The notes under the pieces are model-generated. The model saw only the letters and a program-made list of their open reading frames with translations, was not told the origin of the DNA and searched no databases. Positions 51,918 to 60,510 of a stretch of 64,000 nt of DNA are shown piece after piece. The DNA lies in contig OZ241323.1 of NCBI GenBank assembly GCA_965199685.1, positions 186,001-250,000 of the forward strand. Reading direction: 5' to 3'. The position numbers were made by a program, and so were the translations under genes. Position 1 is the first letter of the stretch. The number at the start of each line of letters is the position of its first letter. The DNA is from SP5GCR1 sp965199685. GTDB lineage: Bacteria > Pseudomonadota > Gammaproteobacteria > Poriferisulfidales > Oxydemutatoraceae.

Positions 51918-52880
51918 ATGCGTCATCTTTATTCTGCAATCAAACCTTATAAGCAATACACATTTAATGTGGATAATGACCACGCATTATATATAGAAGA
52001 GAGCGGCAACCCTAACGGGTTGCCGGTTGTTTTTCTGCATGGCGGACCAGGGGCTGGTTGCGAGCCGAGTCATCGTTGTTTCTTTAATCCCGCACTCTAT
52101 CGTATCGTTTTATTCGATCAGCGAGGCTGCGGTCGCTCCACACCGCATGCTGAGTTGCGTCACAACACGACCTCGCATTTGATAGACGACATGGAGCGGA
52201 TACGCATAGATTTAGGGATTGAGCAGTGGGTTGTGTTCGGTGGTTCGTGGGGATCTACTTTGGCTCTTGCGTATGCCCAAACCTATCCTGCACGCTGCTT
52301 AGGACTTATTTTGCGAGGTATATTTTTATGTAGGGAAAGAGATATATCATGGTTTTATCAAGATGGTGCAAGTTATATATTTCCAGACCTTTGGAAAGAT
52401 TATCAGAGCATCATTCCACCTGAAGAACGAAAAGATATGGTCGGTGCGTATTATCGCCGCCTCATTAATGAAGATGCAGATGTGCGACTGCAAGCGGCAA
52501 GAGCATGGGCACAATGGGAAGCATGTACATCTAATCTCAATTCTAATGCGAAAGTGATTGACTTCTTCACCCAAGATAAAGTTGCGTTGAGCCTTGCGAG
52601 AATAGAGTGCCATTATTTTGTTAACCATGTTTTTCTAAAGGATCGACCGCTGTTAAATCGCATGGATAACCTTTCCAATATACCGGGAGTAATTGTCCAC
52701 GGACGTTACGATGTTGTATGTCCGATGGAACAAGCATGGTTATTGCATCAGCATTGGCAGAAAGCCGAATTGCATATCGTTGCAGAGGCAGGACATTCGG
52801 CTTTTGAACACGGCATCACCGACCGTTTGGTGCGAAGCACTGATGCAATGGCAGAGCATATCGGCGGACAGCGTTCGTGA
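51918..52880 (+). CDS. pip: Proline iminopeptidase
   Basis: Alpha/beta-hydrolase of peptidase family S33 that removes N-terminal proline. 320 aa. Oxyanion loop VVFLHGGPGAGC, FDQRGCGRSTPH, nucleophile elbow VVFGGSWGSTLALAYAQ, catalytic Asp in VIVHGRYDVVCP and His in AEAGHSAFE. The dtd start lies 8 bp downstream, so the two form a small operon. Confidence 0.95.
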   Translation: MRHLYSAIKPYKQYTFNVDNDHALYIEESGNPNGLPVVFLHGGPGAGCEPSHRCFFNPALYRIVLFDQRGCGRSTPHAELRHNTTSHLIDDMERIRIDLGIEQWVVFGGSWGSTLALAYAQTYPARCLGLILRGIFLCRERDISWFYQDGASYIFPDLWKDYQSIIPPEERKDMVGAYYRRLINEDADVRLQAARAWAQWEACTSNLNSNAKVIDFFTQDKVALSLARIECHYFVNHVFLKDRPLLNRMDNLSNIPGVIVHGRYDVVCPMEQAWLLHQHWQKAELHIVAEAGHSAFEHGITDRLVRSTDAMAEHIGGQRS

Positions 52881-52887
52881 AACAGAG

Positions 52888-53328
52888 ATGATTGCTTTGC
52901 TACAAAGGGTTAGTTATGGTTCGGTGCGGATAGAAGGCAATGCCGTTGCCGAGATTGATCACGGGGTACTGGTATTAGTTGCGGTACAACCTGATGACGA
53001 CGAGCGATGTGCCATGCGTATGGGGGAACGCATCTTAGGTTATCGTATTTTTTCTGATAAAGCAGGAAAAATGAACCTATCGGTTATGGACATAGGCGGC
53101 GAAGTATTATTGGTGCCGCAATTCACCTTAGCTGCGGAGACAGGCAAGGGTATGCGTCCTAGTTTCACAAAAGCCGCCAAACCTGAAACTGCTCGCTCGC
53201 TGTTTGAACATCTATATAAAAACATGCTTAGCCTATATCCCAAACTCAGCTGTGGGAAATTCGGTGCAACGATGCAGGTGAAGCTGGTCAACGAAGGTCC
53301 GGTTACTTTTATGTTGCAAACACGATGA
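52888..53328 (+). CDS. dtd: D-aminoacyl-tRNA deacylase
   Basis: Removes D-amino acids (and glycine) mischarged on tRNA. 146 aa from the ATG at 52888 (MIALLQRVSYGSVRIEGNAVAEI). The two active-site motifs are present: LVPQFTLAAETGKGMRPSF and NEGPVTFML (the GP cis-proline motif). The usual Asp before MQV is replaced by Thr (FGATMQVKLVN), a minor deviation. A frame running back into pip is a shadow. Confidence 0.94.
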   Translation: MIALLQRVSYGSVRIEGNAVAEIDHGVLVLVAVQPDDDERCAMRMGERILGYRIFSDKAGKMNLSVMDIGGEVLLVPQFTLAAETGKGMRPSFTKAAKPETARSLFEHLYKNMLSLYPKLSCGKFGATMQVKLVNEGPVTFMLQTR

Positions 53329-53331
53329 TAT

Positions 53332-53573
53332 GGGACTGTTGAAAAATAGAACCGCCGTTTGTTGCAAATAACCGTTCCTTGTTGCAGTAGCACAAGGAAC
53401 GTTACGTTATACAAGATTTAGTTATTTATGGCTGTTAGAAATAACGCGAATAGCAAAGACAAACGGCGTGACATTGTGCAGAACCCCAACATGATTGCTA
53501 AACGCATACATTACAAAATGCATGCGCCTGCCACCCCTCCAAAGGAGGGGAATATCACTTTTTCAACAGCTTC
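53332..53573. mobile_element. MITE with a second hairpin inserted in its loop (about 242 bp)
   Basis: Left end GGGACTGTTGAAAAA at 53332; right end CACTTTTTCAACAGC. The hairpin stem GCCGTTTGT (53354-53362) pairs with ACAAACGGC (53459-53467), but the loop is expanded to about 96 nt. It contains another 9-9-9 hairpin at 53374-53400 (GTTCCTTGT, loop TGCAGTAGC, ACAAGGAAC) and a GTTATTT / AAATAAC pair. The CCCCTCC palindrome follows. Confidence 0.82.
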
Positions 53574-53687
53574 ACATTTCTACTTGGGTTTGGCAGACAT
53601 AAGATTTTATTGGCATTGGGCATGAAGGTTACTTATAATAAAAATATCGTTTAAGTTTTGACCCTAAAAATGAGGGGGGAGGTCAAC

Positions 53688-54725
53688 ATGATTAAACCAA
53701 TTTTAGTTGTTGGTACCAGATGGGTTGGAGATAGTGTAATTGCACAAAGCCTCTATAAGCGTATCAAACAACTTGATGCTACTGCTATCATTGATGTTAT
53801 CGCACCTAAATATCTACATAGCTTAATAAAGCGGATGCCAGAGATTAGGGATGCGATTGACATGCCCTTAGCACGCAAACAGCTAGGTTTGAGAGAACGC
53901 AGACAAATAGGGCTTAGATTGAGGGGCCGTTACAACCGAGCAATTATTTTAACTCGTTCATTAAAAGCAGCTTTGATTCCATGGTTTGCCGAGATTCCGA
54001 TACGTAGCGGTTTTCGTGGTGAGATGCGCTATGGATTGATCAACGATATGCGTCCACTAAACAGCAATGCAATGCCCCGTCTTGTTGACAGATTAGTGTA
54101 TTTAGGGCAACCCAAACAAACACCCTTACCTAAGAATATAATGCCACCTTGTCTGATTGTTAAACCGGCTAATGCGCAAATATGTATGGAACGTTTGGGC
54201 GTGGATAACACGCTTCCTATTATTATATTAGCACCTGGGGCAGCCTACGGACCTTCTAAACAATGGCCTGCACGCTACTTTGCTAAACTTGCAGAACACT
54301 ATGGAAACGAAGGGTATCAAATTTGGATTTTGGGTTCTAAAAAAGATCGAGATATTTGTTGCCAAATCACCAAGTTGGCTAATATACCTGTCCGTAATCT
54401 GTGTGGGCGTACTACTCTGGAAGATTCAATTGATTTACTCGCACAAGCAGAACAGGTCGTATCGAACGATTCTGGCTTAATGCATATTGCTGCGGCTGTT
54501 GGATGTTCCGTGGTTGGAATTTTCGGTGCCACTCCCCCCGAATACGCTCTTCCGATATCGGATCGTGTTAGATATTCCTGGGCTAATTTGTCGTGTAGTC
54601 CTTGCTGGCAACGGACTTGTTGCTATGGTCATTACCATTGTTTAACTCGAATAATTCCTGAGGAGGTTATATCTATCGTGGATCTTTTAGCAAGGCATAC
54701 TGGTAAGAGAATCAAAGCATTGTAG
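53688..54725 (+). CDS. waaF: ADP-heptose:LPS heptosyltransferase II
   Basis: GT9 glycosyltransferase adding the second heptose of the LPS inner core at the cytoplasmic face. 345 aa from the ATG at 53688, chosen because GGGGGAGG sits 5-6 nt upstream. Family blocks: ILVVGTRWVGDSVIAQSLYKRI, IILAPGAAYGPSKQWPARYFAKLAEHY, CGRTTLEDSIDLLAQAEQVVSNDSGLMHIAAAVG, VVGIFGATPP, and a cysteine-rich CSPCWQRTCCYGHYHC segment. It opens the surface-glycan locus. Confidence 0.94.
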   Translation: MIKPILVVGTRWVGDSVIAQSLYKRIKQLDATAIIDVIAPKYLHSLIKRMPEIRDAIDMPLARKQLGLRERRQIGLRLRGRYNRAIILTRSLKAALIPWFAEIPIRSGFRGEMRYGLINDMRPLNSNAMPRLVDRLVYLGQPKQTPLPKNIMPPCLIVKPANAQICMERLGVDNTLPIIILAPGAAYGPSKQWPARYFAKLAEHYGNEGYQIWILGSKKDRDICCQITKLANIPVRNLCGRTTLEDSIDLLAQAEQVVSNDSGLMHIAAAVGCSVVGIFGATPPEYALPISDRVRYSWANLSCSPCWQRTCCYGHYHCLTRIIPEEVISIVDLLARHTGKRIKAL

Positions 54726-54731
54726 GTGTTT

Positions 54732-55715
54732 CTACATCGTAGAAGAAAATTGCGCTCTCCATCTCTCTATATTTTCAACTGGCATTTTTATAGTGTGCAG
54801 AGAATGAGAATGTATTGCTTTCTCCAAGCGATTCAATATTCGGGTGTAAGGGATAACGTTTAAGCTGGTATCTTTTGAAATTTCAATTGCGCGATTATCC
54901 ACGCCTATAATAATAGCCCTTCGTTTACAGTTCAGTGCTAAAATCCCGGCATGCAATCGCAAACCAATGCTATCTAGAGATAAATCCGACTTTAGAAGAT
55001 TTTTATAGGCATCCAAATGAGGATTTACTATTGTGATAAGGTGCTTCCAGTCAAAGTCACAGGTCAATTTTTCCAAATAATTCATGTCAGTGTCGGATTG
55101 TGCCCAAAAGAATATTTTCCCGTAGTAATCTTTGATAATCTCAAGTATCTTTTTGTCTGTATGTTCGTTCGTGTGTTTGCCTTTATACAAAGTGATCACA
55201 ACATTCTGCGCTTTAGTTGTAGGAATATCCTTAACCCATTCTTTGCTTAACGACCACATCGTTGGACAGCCTGTATTGATAACATTATGGATACCAATAG
55301 AGTGTAGTTTAGCCTCCGCATAGCTATCTCGAACAGAATGAAAGAAACGCTTGCTGAGTAAATTTTTCAATAGAAATCGTGTATAGATATCAGGTTGTCT
55401 CTCATAAGTTCTCCAGCCGACACCTACCAATATAAGTTCTTTGATAGATAAGATATCTCTCAATCTTAGTTTCCATTGCTTTGAGTATGGAAAGTGCATA
55501 CGAGAAGAAATCAAATTTGTGCCAGCAACAAAAACAAACTGAGATTTTTTAGTATGGTTTGTGAATCTTTTTAAGTAGTCTTTAGCCGGTATACTATAAA
55601 AAAAATGTTGCGGGAAGAGACTATGTAGTTCTTGTTCTACCATTTCATATATCCAAACATCCATCAGATTATTCGTGGCGATGGCAGGAGTCCAAATGGT
55701 ATTTATTTTTTGCAT
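54732..55715 (-). CDS. Polysaccharide pyruvyltransferase-family protein, copy 1
   Basis: 327 aa. Resembles the polysaccharide pyruvyl transferase family (CsaB/WcaK-like): LILVGVGWRTYE, FFHSVRDSYAEAKLHSIGIHNVINTGCPTMWSL, and the conserved LRLHAGILALNCKRRAIIIGVDNR block, where the His is the family's conserved residue. Such enzymes add ketal pyruvate to surface sugars from PEP. A close duplicate lies at 61935-62918. Convergent with waaF. Confidence 0.75.
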   Translation of the reverse strand: MQKINTIWTPAIATNNLMDVWIYEMVEQELHSLFPQHFFYSIPAKDYLKRFTNHTKKSQFVFVAGTNLISSRMHFPYSKQWKLRLRDILSIKELILVGVGWRTYERQPDIYTRFLLKNLLSKRFFHSVRDSYAEAKLHSIGIHNVINTGCPTMWSLSKEWVKDIPTTKAQNVVITLYKGKHTNEHTDKKILEIIKDYYGKIFFWAQSDTDMNYLEKLTCDFDWKHLITIVNPHLDAYKNLLKSDLSLDSIGLRLHAGILALNCKRRAIIIGVDNRAIEISKDTSLNVIPYTRILNRLEKAIHSHSLHTIKMPVENIERWRAQFSSTM

Positions 55716-55782
55716 CTAAATATCTTATTTATAACAAACATGAAATTTTATTTTAAGACAAGCAGATTATTTTTATAATGCT

Positions 55783-56601
55783 TTAGCTACAAGATCTTAC
55801 TACGCCTCGTGGTGTATAAATTTTGTTTTCCTCAATCGTTCTATCCAGTAATTTTTTATTTTGAATGCTTCCGCCGCCGCTTTCTCTGCTGGGATGCCAT
55901 AGGTGATAAACAAGCGCGCTATAACGGATCCTTTTGTGTTTGATGCCTGAATTAAGCAGGCGTATTACCAATTCGGTATCTTCATACCCCCAATTATGGA
56001 ATGCTTCGTCAAAACCATTGACTGCATAAAAATCTTCACTAAACATTGAGAGGTTAGAGCTTCTAACACCAAGTGCCAAGTCTTTTCTCCGCCTTAGGAG
56101 TAACGCCTCAGGAAAAATAGGAAGCAATAAATTAATTTTGTTAATATCTCTTCGCAGTCTCGGCCATATCCATTCTAGCGGCGACCAATCCTGTATAGGT
56201 AATTTTTTTGTTATACACCTCTTGCTAAAGTTCTCCGATAAGTCAATTCGTTTGCCACTAATGAACCAACCTTTTTCAGACAGTCTACGATGTTGTGCGA
56301 TGAAATCTTTGCACGCGATACAGTCACCGTCTAAAAATATCAGATAATCACCTTTTGCTGAGCGGACACCCAAATTACGAATAGTAGCAGGACGAAAACC
56401 TTTGTCTTCATGCCATATATGGCGACACTGATAGGGTAAGTGTTTGGCATATTGAGCAGTTAATGCCCTACATCTTTCCGTAGAACCATCATCTGCAATA
56501 ACGACCTCAAAGTTTGTGTCTTTCTGCCTTGCCAGGCTATCAAGTGTTAAAGAGAGTGCACCATAATTATTATATGTGGATAGAATAACCGAAATTAGCA
56601 T
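55783..56601 (-). CDS. Family 2 glycosyltransferase
   Basis: GT-A fold enzyme of 272 aa. N-terminal ISVILSTYNNYGALSLTLDSLARQ, VVIADDGSTE, DKGFRPATIRNLGVRSAKGDYLIFLDGDC (the DxD metal site is DGDC), and a C-terminal galactosyltransferase-like part with FDEAFHNWGYEDTELVIRLLNSG, whose acidic ED pair is typical of the catalytic base region. Likely transfers a hexose to the LPS core or O-chain. Same strand as the pyruvyltransferase gene downstream (67 bp gap). The pair was duplicated, with the second GT2 copy broken. Confidence 0.9.
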   Translation of the reverse strand: MLISVILSTYNNYGALSLTLDSLARQKDTNFEVVIADDGSTERCRALTAQYAKHLPYQCRHIWHEDKGFRPATIRNLGVRSAKGDYLIFLDGDCIACKDFIAQHRRLSEKGWFISGKRIDLSENFSKRCITKKLPIQDWSPLEWIWPRLRRDINKINLLLPIFPEALLLRRRKDLALGVRSSNLSMFSEDFYAVNGFDEAFHNWGYEDTELVIRLLNSGIKHKRIRYSALVYHLWHPSRESGGGSIQNKKLLDRTIEENKIYTPRGVVRSCS

Positions 56602-56757
56602 ATTGACTTTCCCTCCATTTTAAGCGTCAAAACTTAAACCAGATCTGTATTATAAGTCACCTTTACATCTGATGCTGAAAATCTTATATAATGTGTCATG
56701 TCATCATCTTACGCGCCGCATCAGAAGAAATAATGGTACGGACGCATATAAAAACGA

Positions 56758-57780
56758 ATGAAATATCTATTACTTGACATAAAAAAACCGGTTAGAAATA
56801 TTGAGCATGCACTCAATATATTAAGAGATGCTATCCGAGAAGCGGTGTGTCTAGATAGAACCCTCGTTGTTGGAACATTTACTATTAGTGCCGACGGCAA
56901 CTTGGGCTATACGCTCAAAAATACCAGTTTCAATCACTATATAGACTTAGACAAAGCCCAAATATGCAGAATAATAGACGGCGATATCACACAGCTTGAC
57001 AAGCCGTTTGACTATATCAATGCAGAAAACTTTGATTTGGAGGCATATCGTGAAAACGAAGTACTGTCAATGGAAAATAACGAAACCATTTCTACAGAAC
57101 TGAACCACCAATACAAAGTAATTGCCCGAAAAATAACCACCAATAAATATAGCCATAGTTATTCGGATATCTTAGTACACTTTCCTGCTTCAACCGAAGT
57201 CGACCGCCTTAGCGATATCGTGTTAAATGGTATGGGAACCAATCTTAAAATGGCAAAACAACGTGCGGAGATTCACTATGGCGTTGATTACTCGGCGAAC
57301 TCGGACTTTTACCAAACAATGACACCCCAGCATCCAACTCATTATGTATGTCTATACTTGCGATATAACAATGCTACGGTTACGCCTGAGAAATTATATG
57401 CAACCAATATTCGCCAAATCCGAGCAATCTTCAAACGAGCGAGAATAACCAAAGACAGAAATGTTTATGTTGTTTCGAACATTAATGATGCTGATTATTT
57501 TCGCTCTCTTAAGAAACGATGCACCTTACATCGATACCATGACTTCCTGGAATTAAAAGCTTTGGTTTCCAGCAAGAATAAGGAGAAAATTGATAGTGCG
57601 ATGCTCCACTCAGTGGAAAAAAATATTCTACGATACGCTGCTATTAAAATGCTTCCCTTTGAAGATTTATCCGGTTTTCCTATAATCTATGGTAATTCTT
57701 CCCACACCACCCCTTGGCGATATAAGTTTCTATCATGGTATAAATCTTTAATCGGGCATACTGCTCGGCATACAGTTTAA
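56758..57780 (+). CDS. Fucosyltransferase-like glycosyltransferase paralog 1 (motif degenerate)
   Basis: First of four related genes. The layout recalls the O-fucosyltransferase superfamily: an early helix plus strand with a LDRTLVV motif (like the LNRTLVLP of those enzymes, residues about 32-40), then near residue 198 the site of the HxRxxD GDP-fucose motif, and finally NVYVVSNINDADYF, RYHDFLELKALV and a MLHSVEKNILRYA helix. Here the key motif reads YLRYNN, lacking the His and Asp seen in paralogs 2 and 4, so activity is doubtful. 340 aa, no signal peptide. The family assignment is inference from motif pattern only. Confidence 0.5.
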   Translation: MKYLLLDIKKPVRNIEHALNILRDAIREAVCLDRTLVVGTFTISADGNLGYTLKNTSFNHYIDLDKAQICRIIDGDITQLDKPFDYINAENFDLEAYRENEVLSMENNETISTELNHQYKVIARKITTNKYSHSYSDILVHFPASTEVDRLSDIVLNGMGTNLKMAKQRAEIHYGVDYSANSDFYQTMTPQHPTHYVCLYLRYNNATVTPEKLYATNIRQIRAIFKRARITKDRNVYVVSNINDADYFRSLKKRCTLHRYHDFLELKALVSSKNKEKIDSAMLHSVEKNILRYAAIKMLPFEDLSGFPIIYGNSSHTTPWRYKFLSWYKSLIGHTARHTV

Positions 57781-57811
57781 GTGATTAGCCATTTTTGAGT
57801 TCACTGATAAT

Positions 57812-59026
57812 ATGCAACATGATGGAAAAAGCGACAAATATCTGATATTTGATACCACAAATTGCCTCCCAGCCGGATTAGATCATAAGCTCAGTACCTT
57901 AAAGCACGCGATTAAAGAAGCTGTAAAACTAGATAGAGTGCTCGTTCTCAGAAAATTCGCTATATCGCACCATCACAATCTCGTACATATCCAGTTTCCC
58001 GCTGCTATCAAAAACAAACCCGAATATAAGAATATTAAATTTGAACGCTATATCAATATAGCAAAAACCAAAATATACGAATTAGAAAATAATGGAAGTA
58101 TTCGGAGAACAGAAAAACCTTTGCGCTATATGAGCGAGAGAGATTTTGATTTAAGCACATATACTGATAATCCCGAAGCCATTCTGAAAACCGCTGGGTT
58201 CGTAGATGAATTTCCTAACCATGCTCCTACACCAATCAATGAACACATACTTATTATGGAAAACAACGAACGTATTACTTTGCAACAAAATAATCAGTAT
58301 AAAATCATAGTACGAAGAACGAACCACTATAGCTACGACGACGGTGCCGACCGTCTTTTAGTCAGCCTCTATCCTTCAGATGAAGTTGAACATCTAACCG
58401 ACAGAGTTCTAAAATCTATGGGCACTAGTCTTGACAGTGTAAAAAAACGCTTTTTCTTTTATCACAAAGCTCCTCTACAAAAGGAGCAAAATAACTATAA
58501 AATAAAATTTTCACAGGAATATCCTCTTTATTATGCTTGCTTGCATGTGCGAGGCAACGATGCACTCAGGCTTATCAGTGTCCTATACGGTGCCGATCAA
58601 AACAACCTTAGTCGCATCTTGAAACACGCAGTACCTAAAGGCTCAATAATATACCTGATGTCAGATATAGCCGAACCCCACTATTTTGATTTTCTAAATG
58701 AAGACTACATCGTATACCGCTACTTTGATTTTCCAGAGTTAAAAGCTTTGGTTATTAATAAAGACAGAAAAAAGATTGACAATGCAATGCTCTATTCGGT
58801 AGAGAAAAACATCTTGCAATACTCGCATATTAAGGTAGTACGAGCAAGAAAGTATCCCAAACTTCTATATACAAATTCTCTGCATACAATCCCCTGGTGG
58901 TTCAAATTTGTAGGCCTTTATAAATACCTAACAACCGATATCGTCAAGCGAGATTATTTCCCCAAACCTCATTTACTACTTCGGCATATCATAAAGCAAC
59001 TGAGGTCCAATCCACCTCGATATTGA
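57812..59026 (+). CDS. Fucosyltransferase-like glycosyltransferase paralog 2
   Basis: 404 aa, the longest paralog. Keeps the full HVRGND motif near residue 243, flanked by YYACLHVRGNDALRL. The N-terminal LDRVLVLRKF and C-terminal IIYLMSDIAEPHYFDFL, RYFDFPELKALV and MLYSVEKNILQYSHIKV are conserved. The starting codon is 31 bp after the stop of paralog 1, so the two may be co-transcribed. Of the four, this one and paralog 4 look catalytically competent. Confidence 0.55.
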   Translation: MQHDGKSDKYLIFDTTNCLPAGLDHKLSTLKHAIKEAVKLDRVLVLRKFAISHHHNLVHIQFPAAIKNKPEYKNIKFERYINIAKTKIYELENNGSIRRTEKPLRYMSERDFDLSTYTDNPEAILKTAGFVDEFPNHAPTPINEHILIMENNERITLQQNNQYKIIVRRTNHYSYDDGADRLLVSLYPSDEVEHLTDRVLKSMGTSLDSVKKRFFFYHKAPLQKEQNNYKIKFSQEYPLYYACLHVRGNDALRLISVLYGADQNNLSRILKHAVPKGSIIYLMSDIAEPHYFDFLNEDYIVYRYFDFPELKALVINKDRKKIDNAMLYSVEKNILQYSHIKVVRARKYPKLLYTNSLHTIPWWFKFVGLYKYLTTDIVKRDYFPKPHLLLRHIIKQLRSNPPRY

Positions 59027-59119
59027 ACATGAGCTATCCGTAGAGGAAGATTATTGCTTTTCTTTAGGCCACACCAAAGCCTAAATTATAAAACACTAAC
59101 GCAACAACCTGCTTCCTTT

Positions 59120-59446
59120 GGGAACTATAGCGATTAGTTGACAAAGTTTCCTTATATTTCCTCTATTTTTACCTTGCCACTTCTAGACACCTCTATTCGA
59201 TTACTCCGCAACGACTACAGCAATGCCTATTTCCCTACCGCATACGCTCTATATACCTTATCGCATCTAACTTAGTCGGATACTGCTTCATCACGTCAAA
59301 CAGACTTAAGGTTTTTGTCAATCGCTTCGCCATGACTTTCTCCTAATTATGCTGCTATTATAGGAATTATTGTATTAAATAAAAGGATTTCTTGTCTAAT
59401 AATAGTTTGAGTAATTGTGGTTTGTCAACTAATCGCTATAAGTCCC
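59120..59446. mobile_element. Internally deleted IS1595-family derivative (327 bp)
   Basis: Terminal inverted repeats GGGAACTATAGCGATTAG and, read inward from the right, GGGACTTATAGCGATTAG, perfect over the next 8 bases (TTGACAAA). Flanked by a perfect 8-bp duplication CTTCCTTT at 59112-59119 and 59447-59454. A transposase start with a good ribosome-binding site survives inside; the rest is gone. A different IS1595 type from the complete element at 1294. The flanking bases 59027-59119 and 59455-59551 hold no recognisable gene. Confidence 0.9.
59195..59333 (-). pseudogene. IS1595-family transposase N-terminal remnant
   Basis: Starts at ATG 59333 after AGGAGAAAGTC and reads MAKRLTKTLSLFDVMKQYPT followed by KLDAIRYIERMR, which aligns with the start of the transposase at 1378 (KRVAEVLSLFDLSKMFSTEDEAVAWFEKYRW), then stops. 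Out of phase with the stop, a CSRCG zinc-ribbon trace follows. Everything downstream is deleted. Confidence 0.8.
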
Positions 59447-59551
59447 CTTCCTTTTGTACTGATTTGTCCAATATGTCATGGCATTGTAAAAGTTATAGGC
59501 TACGGATAAGATGTATACTATGTAGCTTACACGGCAGATACAAGATTCAAA

Positions 59552-60502
59552 ATGCTTTTACGTAACCAAACAAAATATCTATTTTATAAAAGCTGGCCTA
59601 ATCCCGATGATAAAGGTTTAGATTATTGGATTGATGTATTGGAAAATTTTATTTGTATCGCACTTGGTGTAAATAGAGTCCCAGTAATCCCAACTTCATG
59701 GAGTAACAAAAATAAAAATTCAAATAATTCTTTGGATTTCAGGTTAGAAGACTACCTAGATCTAACAAATACAAAAATATATAAAGTTGAAACAAATGGG
59801 GTGATGAAACAACAAGACTTTCCTTTGAACTGGGTTTCCGAAGCCGAAGCCAGATTGCAATTATCTAGTCAATCCTCTATACTGTTTGTTAATATAGATC
59901 AACTTTATAGAGACAACAATGGCAAACATAAAGCTTTATCTTTAACTAATAGTAAGAGAAGTCAAACGCTCTCTAAATCCCGCTATTATGTAAAGACAAT
60001 TCCTTCGGGAAAAGTTAATCGTTTGACGGATGCGGTATTGAAACATTTCAAGACTAACAGACAAAGTTTATTTGACACTCAGAATTTACTATACAAAAGT
60101 CAAAAAACCGACTATCTACACTGGAACCATAATTTGGTTCCCTATGCGTGCTTAAATCTATACGACAAACAATCTTCTATTTATACTAGCAAACCTAAGA
60201 AAATTTTAAGTACAGTCGACGATATTTTTAGATATGCTATAAAACTCAGCGAATCATTCAAAGATATTTATTTAATATCAAAGAATAGAGATCTTCGTTT
60301 CCCCCAAATTCACAAATACAGGAGGCGTGAACTTAAAATTCATACTTATCACGATTTTTCTGAACTTAGTGCTATCGCCTTGAACGATTATTTACTATAT
60401 TCCGTAGAAAAAGACCTGTTTGACTGCGCTGTGGTAAAAATATATCCACCTGGTGCCAATCGACTTTTCTATATGACTGTGTCTAAACCGTCCCGCCATT
60501 AG
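59552..60502 (+). CDS. Fucosyltransferase-like glycosyltransferase paralog 3 (motif lost)
   Basis: 316 aa. Same overall order of blocks (GVNRVPVIPTSW, LEDYLDLTNTKIYKVE, KVNRLTDAVLKHFKTNRQSLFD, KIHTYHDFSELSAIAL, LLYSVEKDLFDCAVVKI). The site corresponding to HxRxxD reads CLNLYDKQ, with the Arg gone. It is either a decaying enzyme or a diverged, non-fucosyl form. Convergent with paralog 4, with 8 bp between stops. Confidence 0.45.
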   Translation: MLLRNQTKYLFYKSWPNPDDKGLDYWIDVLENFICIALGVNRVPVIPTSWSNKNKNSNNSLDFRLEDYLDLTNTKIYKVETNGVMKQQDFPLNWVSEAEARLQLSSQSSILFVNIDQLYRDNNGKHKALSLTNSKRSQTLSKSRYYVKTIPSGKVNRLTDAVLKHFKTNRQSLFDTQNLLYKSQKTDYLHWNHNLVPYACLNLYDKQSSIYTSKPKKILSTVDDIFRYAIKLSESFKDIYLISKNRDLRFPQIHKYRRRELKIHTYHDFSELSAIALNDYLLYSVEKDLFDCAVVKIYPPGANRLFYMTVSKPSRH

Positions 60503-60510
60503 AATTTGTA

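Noticed and set aside
52693..52887. N-terminal extension of dtd into pip.
   Set aside because: It lies within the pip coding sequence in another frame, and the family start matches the ATG at 52888.
910..53573. Reading the CCCCTCC-nnn-GGAGGGG hairpins as intrinsic terminators.
   Set aside because: No U-tract follows them, they occur in both orientations and in tandem, and they are parts of mobile modules. A weak effect on transcript ends remains possible.
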